Origin: Caulobacter segnis
GTDB lineage: Bacteria; Pseudomonadota; Alphaproteobacteria; Caulobacterales; Caulobacteraceae
Length of the DNA stretch: 64,000 nucleotides
Reading direction: 5' to 3'
Assembly (NCBI RefSeq): GCF_019931575.1
Contig: NZ_CP082923.1
Coordinates: 310,001 to 374,000 of the forward strand
The position numbers and the translations under genes are program-made. Positions 18,536-27,772 of the stretch are shown here, in pieces. Position 1 is the stretch's first letter; the number at the start of each line of letters is the position of its first letter. The notes under the pieces were generated by a model. The model worked only from the letters and a program-made list of their open reading frames with translations, made no database searches and was not told the DNA's origin.

Positions 18536-20383
18536 ATGGCCGACCACGACGACCTCACGCCTGATTCCGCGCCGCCGTGGGACGAGGCTCCCCCCGGCGA
18601 AGATTTGGCCGAGCGGGACGAGAACACCGCCGACATCTTCGGCGAGGCGCCCAAGCCGGCCGCCGCGGCCGAAGAGGCGCGCCCCGTGGTCCAGGATCCG
18701 CCGCCCGAGACCGGCGACGCCTATACGGTGCTGGCGCGCAAGTATCGCCCGCGCACCTTCGAGGACCTGATCGGCCAGGAGGCCATGGTCCGCACACTGG
18801 CCAACGCCTTCTCCACGGGCCGCATCGCCCACGCCTTCATGCTCACCGGCGTGCGAGGCGTCGGCAAGACCACGACCGCGCGCCTGCTGGCTCGGGCGCT
18901 CAACTACGAGACCGACACCGTCAAGGGCCCCTCGGTCGACCTGACCACCGAAGGCTATCACTGCCGCGCCATCATCGAGGGCCGGCACATGGACGTGCTG
19001 GAGCTGGATGCCGCCAGCCGCACTAAGGTCGACGAGATGCGCGAGCTGCTGGACGGGGTGCGCTATGCGCCCGTCGAGGCGCGCTACAAGGTCTACATCA
19101 TTGACGAAGTGCACATGCTGTCGACGGCGGCGTTCAACGCGCTGCTGAAGACGCTGGAAGAGCCGCCGCCGCACGCCAAGTTCATCTTCGCCACCACCGA
19201 GATCCGCAAGGTGCCGGTGACGATCCTGTCGCGGACCCAGCGCTTCGACCTGCGCCGGGTCGAGCCGGACGTACTGGTCAAGCACTTCGACCGCATCTCG
19301 GCCAAGGAGGGGGCGCGGATCGAGATGGACGCCCTGGCCCTGATCGCCCGCGCGGCCGAGGGTTCGGTGCGCGACGGCCTGTCGCTGCTGGACCAGGCCA
19401 TCGTCCAGACCGATCGCGGGGCGACGGTCACCGCCGCTGTCGTGCGCGACATGCTGGGCCTGGCCGATCGCGGCCAGACCATCGCTCTGTTCGAGAACGT
19501 CATGGCCGGCAAGACCAAGGACGCCCTGGAGGGCTTCCGGGCCCTGTGGGGCTTCGGGGCCGATCCGGCGGTGGTGATGCTGGACGTGCTGGACCATTGC
19601 CACGCCTCGGCGGTGTCCAAGGCCCTGGGGCCGGACGCCCTGTCGCTGCCCAAGGAGCAGGCCGCGCGCCTGGCGGCCATCGGAGCCCATACCTCGGCCG
19701 GCACGCTCTCGCGCCTGTGGCAGATGCTGCTGAAGGCCCATGACGAGGTGCGCCGCGCGCCCGACGCCATGGCCGCGGCCGAGATGGCCCTGATCCGCCT
19801 GTGCTACGCCGCCGACCTGCCCGGTCCGGAAGAGGCGCTGAAGGCCCTGCGCGACGGCGCGCCGATCGGCGGCGGTGGTCCGGGTGGCGGCGTCGCCGTG
19901 GGCGGTGGCGCGGCTGGCGGCGCGGTCTCGGCCGCCCATGCGCCGATGACCATGGCCGCGCCGGGCGCCCAGGCCATGCCGGTGGTGGCCTCGTTCGACG
20001 ACGTCATGGCCCTGATCGCGGCCAAGCGCGACATCGGTCTGCGCCTGGACGCCGAGCAGTATATCCGCCCGATCAGCTTCCGGCCCGGCGCCATCACCTT
20101 CGAGGCCGGTCCCGGCGCGCCCGGCAACCTGGCCGGCCGCCTGGTCCGCTTCCTGAAGGAGCATACCGGCCAGCCCTGGCTGGTCGCCGCCGAGGGCGGC
20201 GGCGGGGCCGAGAGCCTGATGGAGCGCCAGAAGCGCGAGGAGCGCGAGGCGCTGGACGAGATCAAGAAGGATCCCTTTGTCTCGTCGGTGCTGTCGGCCT
20301 TCCCCGGCGCCGAGATCGTCGAGATCCGCAAGCTCCTCACCCCCGAGACGCCTCCGCTGGAGCCGGACGAGGAAGAGGGATAG
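18536..20383 (+). CDS. dnaX: DNA polymerase III subunits tau/gamma (clamp loader)
   Basis: A 615-residue clamp-loader ATPase. After a ~60-residue acidic leader come Walker A GVRGVGKT (105-112), Walker B IIDEVHML (188-195) and the polymerase III delta'-like lid. A Gly-rich tract (445-462) separates the ATPase from the tau-specific C-terminus. The zinc module usual for DnaX (four Cys between Walker A and DAASR) is reduced to one, Cys143. The ATG at 18536 gives the expected N-terminus; an upstream frame-open ATG at 18476 would add a Pro-rich leader. In C. crescentus the shorter gamma form arises by ClpXP processing. It is first in dnaX-ybaB-recR. Confidence 0.95.
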   Translation: MADHDDLTPDSAPPWDEAPPGEDLAERDENTADIFGEAPKPAAAAEEARPVVQDPPPETGDAYTVLARKYRPRTFEDLIGQEAMVRTLANAFSTGRIAHAFMLTGVRGVGKTTTARLLARALNYETDTVKGPSVDLTTEGYHCRAIIEGRHMDVLELDAASRTKVDEMRELLDGVRYAPVEARYKVYIIDEVHMLSTAAFNALLKTLEEPPPHAKFIFATTEIRKVPVTILSRTQRFDLRRVEPDVLVKHFDRISAKEGARIEMDALALIARAAEGSVRDGLSLLDQAIVQTDRGATVTAAVVRDMLGLADRGQTIALFENVMAGKTKDALEGFRALWGFGADPAVVMLDVLDHCHASAVSKALGPDALSLPKEQAARLAAIGAHTSAGTLSRLWQMLLKAHDEVRRAPDAMAAAEMALIRLCYAADLPGPEEALKALRDGAPIGGGGPGGGVAVGGGAAGGAVSAAHAPMTMAAPGAQAMPVVASFDDVMALIAAKRDIGLRLDAEQYIRPISFRPGAITFEAGPGAPGNLAGRLVRFLKEHTGQPWLVAAEGGGGAESLMERQKREEREALDEIKKDPFVSSVLSAFPGAEIVEIRKLLTPETPPLEPDEEEG

Positions 20384-20430
20384 GCCCTTCCCCCTCGAGG
20401 GGCGGGGAATTCGAAAGTTGGAGACGTGAG

Positions 20431-20760
20431 ATGAAAGACCTCGGCGGCCTGATGAAGCAGGCCCAGGCCATGCAGCAGAAACTCGCCGACGCCCAGGCGC
20501 GCCTGGCCGAAAGCACCGTCGAGGGGACCTCGGGCGGCGGCATGGTCACGGTCGTGCTGAGGGGTACGGGCGAGCTGGCCAAGGTGACGCTGGACGAGAG
20601 CCTGATCGAGCCGGGCGAGGGCGAGGTCATCGCCGACCTGATCGTCGCCGCCCACGCCGACGCCAAGAAGAAGCTGGACGCCAAGCAGGCCCAGATGATG
20701 CAGGAAGCCGCAGGGCCCATGGCGGGCCTGATGGGCGGCATGCCCGGGATGAAGTTCTAG
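20431..20760 (+). CDS. YbaB/EbfC nucleoid-associated protein
   Basis: A 109-residue protein beginning [20 protein letters not shown], an amphipathic helix, followed by a small beta-sheet ([20 protein letters not shown]) and a Met/Gly-rich tail. This is the YbaB/EbfC family: dimeric, tweezer-shaped proteins that bind DNA with low specificity. Its position between dnaX and recR is conserved across bacteria, with short gaps of 47 and 37 bp, so the three are co-transcribed. GGAG precedes the ATG. Confidence 0.93.
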   Translation: MKDLGGLMKQAQAMQQKLADAQARLAESTVEGTSGGGMVTVVLRGTGELAKVTLDESLIEPGEGEVIADLIVAAHADAKKKLDAKQAQMMQEAAGPMAGLMGGMPGMKF

Positions 20761-20797
20761 GCCGCCCTTTCCGTCGGGAAGGGATGAAAGGAAAAGC

Positions 20798-21400
20798 GTG
20801 GGAGCCTCCGCCGGACCCGAGATCGAGCGCCTGATCGCCCTGTTGTCCAAGCTGCCGGGGCTGGGTCCGCGCTCAGGCCGGCGGGCGGCCCTGGCCCTGC
20901 TCAAGAAGCGCGACACCCTGCTGGCGCCGCTGGCCGCCGCCATGGCCGAGGCGCAGGCCAAGGTCCGGACCTGCTCGACGTGCGGCTCGCTGGACGTCAC
21001 CGATCCCTGCTCGATCTGCGCCGACGGCTCGCGCGACCAGCGCCTGCTGTGCGTGGTCGAGGAGGTCGGCTCGGTCTGGGCGATGGAGCGCGGCGGCTCG
21101 TTCCGGGGCCGCTATCACGTGCTGGGCGGCCTGCTGTCGGCCCTGGACGGCGTGGGTCCCGAGGCCCTGCGGATCGGCGAGTTGGCCGCCCGGGTCGGCG
21201 AGGGCGAGGTCGCCGAGGTGATCCTGGCCCTGCCGGCCACGGTCGATGGCCAGACGACCGCCCACTACATCGCCGACCGGCTGGCGCGGACCAACGTGCC
21301 GGTCACCATGCTGGCGCGCGGCGTGCCGGTCGGCGGCGATCTCGACTGGCTCGACGACGGCACCATCGCCCAGGCGCTGCGCGCCCGGCGACCGGCTTGA
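20798..21400 (+). CDS. recR: Recombination mediator RecR
   Basis: A 200-residue protein that works with RecO to load RecA at gapped DNA. In order: helix-hairpin-helix ([20 protein letters not shown]), a four-Cys zinc finger ([16 protein letters not shown]), and the Toprim domain ([30 protein letters not shown]). The start is GTG, supported by an AAGGAAA ribosome site. It is last in the dnaX-ybaB-recR operon. Confidence 0.96.
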   Translation: MGASAGPEIERLIALLSKLPGLGPRSGRRAALALLKKRDTLLAPLAAAMAEAQAKVRTCSTCGSLDVTDPCSICADGSRDQRLLCVVEEVGSVWAMERGGSFRGRYHVLGGLLSALDGVGPEALRIGELAARVGEGEVAEVILALPATVDGQTTAHYIADRLARTNVPVTMLARGVPVGGDLDWLDDGTIAQALRARRPA

Positions 21401-21511
21401 CGGAAAATCTCCAGGTCGAAGCAATCACGCCCTGACAAGACCGCGAAGGCGGTGGCAAGCTCAGCCTCGCCACGCCGGCGATCGTCGCCGTGCGAGCGGA
21501 GAGACTTTCCG

Positions 21512-21664
21512 ATGAGCACTCCTGAAGACGAGACCCCCGAAGTCGAAACCGAAGCCCCGCACCCGGCCAAGGTCGGCGTGGTCGACAGGGGCCACAATGT
21601 CACCGGCTTCGGCGGTGAACCGATCAGCGGCATGATCGCCGACCTCGCCGACGGCGACGACTGA
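21512..21664 (+). CDS. Small acidic protein of 50 residues, unknown function
   Basis: It starts MSTPEDETPEVETEAPHPAK and continues VGVVDRGHNVTGFGGEPISG to an acidic end DLADGDD. The first 20 residues are acidic and likely disordered; the central GHNVTGFGGEPISG is compact and Gly-rich. There is no signal, membrane segment or known motif. Downstream of recR by 111 bp and followed by a 10-bp-stem hairpin, it looks like a separate short transcript. Codon use and ribosome site (GGAGAG) resemble its neighbours, which favours a real gene. Confidence 0.6.
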   Translation: MSTPEDETPEVETEAPHPAKVGVVDRGHNVTGFGGEPISGMIADLADGDD

Positions 21665-21670
21665 TCAAAG

Positions 21671-21696
21671 CGGCGGCGGCCTTTAAGCCGCCGCCG
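21671..21696. terminator. GC-rich hairpin after the 50-residue gene
   Basis: CGGCGGCGGC (21671-21680) pairs perfectly with GCCGCCGCCG (21687-21696) around CTTTAA. No T-run follows, so termination may be partial before rmuC at 21717. Confidence 0.45.
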
Positions 21697-21716
21697 ACTC
21701 CCGGTAAGAACGGAGC

Positions 21717-22991
21717 ATGAACTTTTCTGACCCGTTCCTGATCCTGGCCGTCGTCTTCGCCCTGGCGGCCATTGCCTGCGCCCTGTGGGCGGTCGCCAGC
21801 CAGCGTAGGGCCGCCAAGGCCGAGGCCCAGGCCTGGATGCTGAACGAGCGCGTCGCCCAGGCCGAGGAGCGCCATCGCCTCCTCGAAGACCAGAGCGCCA
21901 CCCAGATCGAGCTGATCAAGGCCCAGGCCGCCCAGAGCGCCAACGCCATCGCCGAGCAACTGATCAAGCGCGCCGACGAGAACGCCAAGAGCCGCGATAA
22001 CCTGACCCAGGCCCGCCTCGAGGCCCAGCTGAAGCCGGTGGCCGAGACCCTGGCCAAGTTCGAGGCCCAGGTCACCGCCGTCGAGAAGGCCCGCGCCGAG
22101 GAGACCGGCGGCCTCAAGGCCCAGATCGCCGCCCTGCTGGAAGCTTCCACCGCCACCCAGGCCGAGGCCCGCAAGCTGTCGGCCGCCCTGCGCCGCGGAG
22201 CCGGGGTCCAGGGCCGCTGGGGCGAGCAGATGCTCCGCAACGTGCTGGAGATGGCCGGCTTGAAGCATGGCGTGGACTTCACCGAGCAGGTTCAGTTGGA
22301 CTCCGGCCGGTTGCGCCCCGACGTCGTCGTGCGCATGCCGAGGAACGCCGCCTTCGTGATCGACGCCAAGTGCTCGCTCACCGCCTATCTGGAGGCCCAG
22401 GACGCCGGCGACGAGATCGTGCGGGAGGCGGCATATGTCCGTCATGCCGCCAGCCTGCGCACCCACGTTCAGCAGCTGTCGGCCAAGGCCTATTGGGACG
22501 CCCTGGAGGTCTCGCCCGACTTCGTGACCATGTTCGTTCCCGGCGACGGCATCCTGACCGCCGCGCTCGAGCGCGCGCCCGAGCTGATGACCGAGGCGAT
22601 GGACAAGCGGGTGATCATCGTCACGCCCTCGACCCTGTTCGCGCTGTGCAAGGCTGTCGCCTATGGCTGGCGGGTCGAGGAGCAGGCCAAGAACGCCGTC
22701 GAGGTCGCCGCCCTGGGGCGCGAACTCTACAAGCGCATCGCGGACATGGGCGGCCACGTCGCGGGCGTGGGCCGTTCGCTGTCGGCGGCGGTCGACAAGT
22801 ACAACGCCTTTGTCGGGTCGCTGGAGAGCCGTGTCCTGCCCAAGGCCCGCGAGTTCGAGAAGCTGAAGGTCGACCATGGCGGCAAGCCGATGGACGAGGT
22901 GCCCGCCATCGAGACGGCCGTCCGGCCCGTCACCAAGCTGGACGTGGGGCAATCCCCCACCTTGACGCTCGGAAATGAGACGCCTACCTGA
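21717..22991 (+). CDS. rmuC: DNA recombination protein RmuC
   Basis: A 424-residue protein with an N-terminal membrane helix ([20 protein letters not shown]), a long coiled coil (about 30-165) and the RmuC domain with a restriction-endonuclease-like core ([31 protein letters not shown], with D and K of the PD-(D/E)xK type). RmuC limits inversions and rearrangements at repeated DNA in E. coli and belongs to the DUF195 family; its mechanism is not settled. It follows the recR region and precedes def by 8 bp. Confidence 0.92.
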   Translation: MNFSDPFLILAVVFALAAIACALWAVASQRRAAKAEAQAWMLNERVAQAEERHRLLEDQSATQIELIKAQAAQSANAIAEQLIKRADENAKSRDNLTQARLEAQLKPVAETLAKFEAQVTAVEKARAEETGGLKAQIAALLEASTATQAEARKLSAALRRGAGVQGRWGEQMLRNVLEMAGLKHGVDFTEQVQLDSGRLRPDVVVRMPRNAAFVIDAKCSLTAYLEAQDAGDEIVREAAYVRHAASLRTHVQQLSAKAYWDALEVSPDFVTMFVPGDGILTAALERAPELMTEAMDKRVIIVTPSTLFALCKAVAYGWRVEEQAKNAVEVAALGRELYKRIADMGGHVAGVGRSLSAAVDKYNAFVGSLESRVLPKAREFEKLKVDHGGKPMDEVPAIETAVRPVTKLDVGQSPTLTLGNETPT

Positions 22992-22999
22992 CATTCATC

Positions 23000-23521
23000 A
23001 TGGCTATCCGTCGCATCCTCACCGTCGATAACGCTGCCGACCTGGCGGTTCTGAAGAAGATCTCCACCCCGGTGGAGACCGTCACCGACGAGTTGCGCGC
23101 GCTGATGGACGACATGCTGGAGACCATGTACGACGCCCCCGGCATCGGCCTGGCCGCCGTGCAGGTCGGCGAGCCGGTCCGCGTCATCACCATGGACCTG
23201 GCCCGCGAGGGCGAGGAGCCGGCCCCGCGCTACTTCGTCAATCCCGAGATCCTGTCGAGCTCGGAAGAGACCCTCGGCTACGAGGAAGGCTGCCTGTCGG
23301 TGCCGGAATATTTCGACGAGGTCGAGCGCCCGTCGAAGGTCACCATCCGCTACCTGAACTACCAGGGCGAGACGATCGTCGAGGAGGCCGAGGGCCTGTT
23401 CGCCGTCTGCATCCAGCACGAGATGGACCACCTGGAAGGCGTCCTGTTCATCGACCACCTCTCACGCCTGCGCCGCGACCGGGCCATCGCCAAGGTCAAG
23501 AAGTCGCGCCGCGCGGCGTAA
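23000..23521 (+). CDS. def: Peptide deformylase
   Basis: A 173-residue metalloenzyme that removes the N-terminal formyl group from nascent proteins. All three motifs are present: [10 protein letters not shown] (48-57), EGCLSVPE (96-103) with metal ligand Cys98, and HEMDHLEG (140-147) with ligands His140, His144 and catalytic Glu141. Motif I has V-Q-V where most have P-Q-V-G, still conservative. The partner gene fmt is 4.3 kb away on the opposite strand, not in the common def-fmt operon. Confidence 0.96.
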   Translation: MAIRRILTVDNAADLAVLKKISTPVETVTDELRALMDDMLETMYDAPGIGLAAVQVGEPVRVITMDLAREGEEPAPRYFVNPEILSSSEETLGYEEGCLSVPEYFDEVERPSKVTIRYLNYQGETIVEEAEGLFAVCIQHEMDHLEGVLFIDHLSRLRRDRAIAKVKKSRRAA

Positions 23522-23530
23522 CCCGCCCGC

Positions 23531-24208
23531 TCAGGTCTTCGGGCACAGGCCCTTGGGCGTCCAGTCGGATGTCAGGGTCGTCGGCGGACTGCCGTCCTGG
23601 TGCAGGATCAGGGCGAAGCCCTGCCGCGTCTCCGAGCCGATGGCCATCAGCAGCATCGGCGGGCCGCGTCGCACCATCAGCGAATGGCCCGCGCCACGCG
23701 CCACCTGGGCCCCGTCCGGCGTTTCCAGGCAGCTGCCGCCGCTGACCGCGTAGAAGGCCTCGGGCCCTGAATGGACGTGCACCGGCGCGGTCATGCCGGG
23801 TGTGAAGGTCGATTTCAGATATTCCACGCTGAAGGCGCCGGCGGCGCCCTCGTCCAGGGGGAGGGGCCCGATGTCCGCCAGGTGACGGCCGCCCGGTAGA
23901 ACCTTGCCCTTGTCGCCCACGGCGAACAGCCAGACCTGGCCGAAGGCCTGCACCACTGCGCCATGCGGCGGCTTGGCCCGCGTGGCGGTCTCGACATCGG
24001 GAAAGGCGTCGATCGTCCAATAGAGGGGACCGGCGGGCAGGGCGCCGAGCTCCTCGTGCGCCACCAGACAGGCCGGACCGGGCGTCTCGCCAGCCTGCCC
24101 CGAACAGAGACGCGAGGTCGCCTGGGCCTGGGCGGCGGCCGGCGCCAAGGCGGGCAGGGCCACGGCGACGGACAGCGCCGCCAGGGCGCGAGAAAATCTC
24201 TGGATCAT
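23531..24208 (-). CDS. Exported cupin-domain protein
   Basis: A 225-residue protein with a Sec signal ([20 protein letters not shown], cleavage near AQA). Two Cys follow (SRLCSG, GPACLV). The cupin part has [19 protein letters not shown], giving two His and a Glu of cupin motif 1, and a second motif around [15 protein letters not shown]. The location is periplasmic; no enzyme activity can be assigned. The longer frame to 24373 lacks a signal at its end, so I chose the ATG at 24208. It is convergent with def (9-bp gap). Confidence 0.78.
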   Translation of the reverse strand: MIQRFSRALAALSVAVALPALAPAAAQAQATSRLCSGQAGETPGPACLVAHEELGALPAGPLYWTIDAFPDVETATRAKPPHGAVVQAFGQVWLFAVGDKGKVLPGGRHLADIGPLPLDEGAAGAFSVEYLKSTFTPGMTAPVHVHSGPEAFYAVSGGSCLETPDGAQVARGAGHSLMVRRGPPMLLMAIGSETRQGFALILHQDGSPPTTLTSDWTPKGLCPKT

Positions 24209-24270
24209 GGCGTGCTCCTGGACCGCAACCTCAAGGTGACCCAACGCGCGCGACTTGGCCAGCTTGGCCG

Positions 24271-24750
24271 CTAACGTTTCCGTCCCTCGTCGGTCTCGTA
24301 CGGCGTCCCGTCCCGATGACGGTAGATCTCCTCGCCATCGCGCAGGACGAGGTCGATGTCCGGATAGTCGCAACCGTCTTCCGCCGGCTTGCGCGAGCCG
24401 ATCTCCAGCAGCAGGACGTCCTTGTCCGAACGGTTCTGGAAGTGGTGGCCGTTGGCGACGCCGGCCTTGAAGCCGGCGCAGTCGCCGGCCCGGAGCGCCG
24501 TCTCGCCGTCGTTGTCGACCAGCACGACCTCGCCCTCGACCACCCAGGTGAACTCGTCCTCGGCCGTGTGCCAGTGGCGTTGGCTGGACCAGGCGCCGGG
24601 CGGCAGGCGCAGCAGATTGACGCCGAACTGGTCCAGCCCGACGGCGTCGCCCAGCTTGGTGCGATGGCGCAGCAGGCAGGGCCGGTTGAACGGCGCGGGA
24701 TAGGCCGTGCCGACGCGGGTCGGGGCCGTGGCGATATCGATCTTGGGCAT
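24271..24750 (-). CDS. Cytoplasmic cupin-domain protein
   Basis: A 159-residue protein without signal, starting [20 protein letters not shown]. The cupin core is clear: [20 protein letters not shown] supplies HxH and Glu metal ligands, followed by [20 protein letters not shown] with the last His. It ends in a charged tail including [11 protein letters not shown]. The family contains sugar-binding or dioxygenase-like proteins; no substrate is assigned. It lies 54 bp from dapE on the opposite strand, and the exported cupin gene follows it by 62 bp on the same strand; the two may form a unit. Confidence 0.8.
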   Translation of the reverse strand: MPKIDIATAPTRVGTAYPAPFNRPCLLRHRTKLGDAVGLDQFGVNLLRLPPGAWSSQRHWHTAEDEFTWVVEGEVVLVDNDGETALRAGDCAGFKAGVANGHHFQNRSDKDVLLLEIGSRKPAEDGCDYPDIDLVLRDGEEIYRHRDGTPYETDEGRKR

Positions 24751-24804
24751 GGTCGACCTGAGCGGGGTTTGCGTCCGAGGGGAGGGAAGCCTAAAGGCAG
24801 GATC

Positions 24805-25965
24805 ATGACCAGCCCCGCGCCCGCTTCCGTCAGCATCGACCCGGTCGAGCTCGCCCAGGCCCTGATCCGTCGTCCGTCGGTGACCCCGGCCGACGCGGGC
24901 GCGATGGACACCTTGCAGCGCCAGCTGGAGAGCCTCGGCTTCAACTGCCGCCGGATGAAGTTCGGCGAGATCGAGAACCTCTACGCCCGGCGCGGGACGG
25001 CGCGGCCGAACCTCTGCTTCGCCGGCCATACCGACGTGGTGCCGGTCGGGGACGACGCGGCCTGGACCGCCGGGCCGTTCGAGGCCGAGATCAAGGACGG
25101 GGTGCTGTACGGCCGCGGCGCGGTCGACATGAAGTCGGCCATCGCCGCCTTCGTCGCCGCCGTGGCCAAGATCCCCGAGCACGCCGGCTCGATCAGCTTC
25201 CTGATCACCGGCGACGAGGAGGGCGTGGCCGAGGACGGCACCGTCAAGGTCGTCGAGACCCTGTCCGCCGAGGGCGAGATTATCGACCACTGCATCGTCG
25301 GCGAGCCGACCAGCGCCAACCTGCTGGGCGACATGGTCAAGATCGGCCGGCGCGGAAGCATCAACGCCTGGATCGCGGTGGACGGCAAGCAAGGCCACGT
25401 GGCCTATCCGCATCGGGCGGCCAACCCGATTCCGGTGATGGTCGACATCCTCTCGCGCCTGCAGAGCCGGGTGCTGGACGAGGGCTATACCGGCTTCCAG
25501 CCGTCGAACCTGGAGGTCACCACGGTCGACGTCGGCAACACCGCCACCAATGTCATCCCCGCCAGCGCCAAGGCCCGGATCAACATCCGCTTTAACCCGG
25601 CCCACAAGGGCAAGGACCTGGCCGCCTGGATCGAAAGCGAGTGCCGCGAAGCGGCCGAGGGCTTCTCGGGCCGCGTCGAGGCGCTGTGCAAGGTCAGCGG
25701 CGAGGCCTTCCTGACCGAGCCAGGGACCTTCACCGACGTGATCGTGGCCGCCGTCGGCGACGCCACGGGCCGCGTGCCGGAGCTGTCGACGACCGGCGGC
25801 ACCAGCGACGCCCGCTTCATCCGCAACCTCTGCCCGGTGGTCGAGTTCGGCCTGGTCGGCTCGACCATGCACCAGGTCGACGAGCGGGTTCCGGTCGAGG
25901 AGGTCCGCCAACTGGCGGGCGCCTACGAGGCGCTGATCAACCGCTACTTCGCGGCGTTCGCTTAA
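24805..25965 (+). CDS. dapE: Succinyl-diaminopimelate desuccinylase
   Basis: A 386-residue M20-type zinc hydrolase that releases succinate from N-succinyl-LL-diaminopimelate, a late step towards lysine and cell-wall diaminopimelate. Motifs: [13 protein letters not shown] (first His and following Asp), [15 protein letters not shown] (bridging Asp), ITGDEEG (catalytic Glu and metal Glu), and [10 protein letters not shown] (last His). The length is that of DapE. A large in-frame extension upstream is non-coding; the ATG at 24805 gives the family N-terminus. glsA follows after 17 bp. Confidence 0.95.
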   Translation: MTSPAPASVSIDPVELAQALIRRPSVTPADAGAMDTLQRQLESLGFNCRRMKFGEIENLYARRGTARPNLCFAGHTDVVPVGDDAAWTAGPFEAEIKDGVLYGRGAVDMKSAIAAFVAAVAKIPEHAGSISFLITGDEEGVAEDGTVKVVETLSAEGEIIDHCIVGEPTSANLLGDMVKIGRRGSINAWIAVDGKQGHVAYPHRAANPIPVMVDILSRLQSRVLDEGYTGFQPSNLEVTTVDVGNTATNVIPASAKARINIRFNPAHKGKDLAAWIESECREAAEGFSGRVEALCKVSGEAFLTEPGTFTDVIVAAVGDATGRVPELSTTGGTSDARFIRNLCPVVEFGLVGSTMHQVDERVPVEEVRQLAGAYEALINRYFAAFA

Positions 25966-25982
25966 AGGGCGCGGCGTCGGCG

Positions 25983-26903
25983 ATGAAGGCGCTCTCGATC
26001 CCCGACGTGCTGGCCGAGGTGGCGGTGCTGGTCAAGCCGCACTTCGGCAAGGGCCGGACCGCCGACTACATTCCCGAACTGGCCGATGTGCCGGGCGGCA
26101 AGTTCGGCATGGCCGTGCGCACGGTCGACGGCGGCGAGCACGTGATCGGCGACGCCGACGAGGGCTTCTCGGTCCAGAGCATCACCAAGGTCTTCGCCCT
26201 GGGCCTGGCGCTCAACCGCCTGGGCGACGAGACCTGGACGCGGGTCGGCAAGGAGCCGTCGGGCACGCCGTTCAACCACCTCTCCCTGCTCGAGGCCGAG
26301 CAGGGCGTGCCGCGCAACCCATTCATCAACGCCGGGGCGCTGGCGGTCACCGACGTGCTGATGGACGTCACCAGGGATCCTGCGGCGCTGGTCCGCGACT
26401 TCGCCGGCTTCCTCGCCGACGAGCGCCTGGAAATCGACCCCACGGTGGCCGCGTCCGAACTGGCCAACGCCTGGCAGAACCGAGCCATCGCCAGCCTTAT
26501 GCGTGGCAAGGGCACGCTGAACCACGATCCCGAGAGCGTGGTGGCCGCCTATTGCCGCCAGTGCGCCCTGACCATGAGCTGTCGCCAGCTGGCGCGGGCC
26601 TTCCTGCCCTTGGCGGCCGGCGGCTTCTCGCCGGTGGCGCAGGAGACGGTGTTCCCCGAGCGCCTGACCCGCCGGCTGAACGCCCTGCTGCTGACCTGCG
26701 GGATCTATGACAGCGTCGGCAACTTCGCCTACCGCGTCGGCCTGCCCGCCAAGAGCGGCGTCGGCGGCGGCATCGTGGCGGTGATCCCCGGCAAGGCGAC
26801 GGTGGCGGTATGGTCGCCGGAGCTGGACCGGTTCGGGACAAGTGTGGTCGGCGCGGCGGCGCTGGAAGCGTTCAGCCAGATCACCAACTGCTCGGTGCTG
26901 TAG
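25983..26903 (+). CDS. glsA: Glutaminase
   Basis: A 306-residue beta-lactamase-fold enzyme that hydrolyses glutamine to glutamate and ammonia. The catalytic SxxK is at Ser66-Lys69 (VQSITKV). NPFINAGALAVTDVL and the later GVGGGIVAVIPGKATVAVWS are family signatures. Length is standard for the single-domain bacterial form. It is probably co-transcribed with dapE (17-bp gap). A palindromic repeat follows, shared with the end of the convergent truA gene. Confidence 0.95.
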   Translation: MKALSIPDVLAEVAVLVKPHFGKGRTADYIPELADVPGGKFGMAVRTVDGGEHVIGDADEGFSVQSITKVFALGLALNRLGDETWTRVGKEPSGTPFNHLSLLEAEQGVPRNPFINAGALAVTDVLMDVTRDPAALVRDFAGFLADERLEIDPTVAASELANAWQNRAIASLMRGKGTLNHDPESVVAAYCRQCALTMSCRQLARAFLPLAAGGFSPVAQETVFPERLTRRLNALLLTCGIYDSVGNFAYRVGLPAKSGVGGGIVAVIPGKATVAVWSPELDRFGTSVVGAAALEAFSQITNCSVL

Positions 26904-26913
26904 GCGGCCACTA

Positions 26914-27028
26914 GCCCCCTCTGGGCTTTCAGCCCTCCTCCCTCCTCCCCCGGAGGGGGAAGAAGGATCTCGGATCACCTTCCGCCCGCCTTTGGGGGCG
27001 GACGACTGCGAAGCGGTCAGGTGGGGGG
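26914..27028. repeat. Dispersed palindromic repeat between convergent glsA and truA
   Basis: Begins CCCCCTCTGGGC and ends GGTCAGGTGGGGGG, the same two ends as the element at 17235-17304 but inverted. Inner hairpins include CTCCCCC/GGGGGAG and a copy of GGGGGCGGACGACTGCG. The right end overlaps truA: the truA stop codon and its last codons (TPPT) lie inside the repeat. Confidence 0.7.
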
Positions 27029-27772
27029 AGTGTCCCCGTACCCGACCCCCACGAGATACAGCCCATCGGCCGGCGCCACCGGCCCACACTCGCGGCGGTC
27101 CTTGGCCTCAAGCGCCGCCTTGACGTCGTCGGGCGTCCAGCGGCCAGCGCCGACCTCGACCAGTGTCCCGGTCATCGAGCGAACCTGCCTATGCAGGAAA
27201 GACCGGGCCTCGAAGTCCAGATGGATCTCCTCGCCGACCCGGCGCACGCGGGCGACGTCCAGGGTTTTAACCGGGCTCTTGGACTGGCAGTGCATGTCGC
27301 GGAAGGTCGTGAAGTCGTGCAGGCCCAACAGATGCTGGGCGGCGGCGTGCATGGCCTCGTGGTCCAGCTCCTTCTTCATGTGCCAGACCCGGCCCTTGTC
27401 TAGCGCCGGCGGAGCGCGACGGTTGAGGATCCGGTACAAGTAGCGCCGCTCGTTGGCCGAGAAGCGGGCGTGCCAGCCTTCCTCGGCGATCTCGGCGGAC
27501 AGGATCGACACCGCCTCGCGCGTCAGGTGGGCGTTGAGGGCGTTGAACACCGTCTGGGCCGGCCAGTCCTTGTCGAGGTCGACGTGCACCACCTGGCCGG
27601 TGGCGTGGACGCCGGTGTCGGTGCGGCCGGCGGCGGCGATGCGCACATCCTGGCCGCTGAACGCCTTCACCGCCGCCTCGATCGCGCCCTGCACCGACGG
27701 CAGCACGGCCTGGGCCTGGAAGCCGGCATAGGGGCGGCCGTCATACTCGACGAGGAGGCGGTAGCGGGGCAT
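27017..27772 (-). CDS. truA: tRNA pseudouridine(38-40) synthase
   Basis: A 251-residue enzyme that converts uridines 38-40 of the tRNA anticodon arm to pseudouridine. Catalytic Asp52 sits in [13 protein letters not shown]. Other family blocks are [13 protein letters not shown] at the N-terminus and [20 protein letters not shown] near residue 205. Its start overlaps the stop of fmt by one base, so it is translated after fmt. Its last few residues are encoded by a dispersed repeat that supplies the stop codon. Confidence 0.96.
   Translation of the reverse strand: MPRYRLLVEYDGRPYAGFQAQAVLPSVQGAIEAAVKAFSGQDVRIAAAGRTDTGVHATGQVVHVDLDKDWPAQTVFNALNAHLTREAVSILSAEIAEEGWHARFSANERRYLYRILNRRAPPALDKGRVWHMKKELDHEAMHAAAQHLLGLHDFTTFRDMHCQSKSPVKTLDVARVRRVGEEIHLDFEARSFLHRQVRSMTGTLVEVGAGRWTPDDVKAALEAKDRRECGPVAPADGLYLVGVGYGDTPPT

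Noticed and set aside
24271-25911. 546-residue minus-strand reading of the cupin gene.
   Set aside because: Only the last 159 residues match a family; the rest is antisense to dapE. The start was set to 24750.
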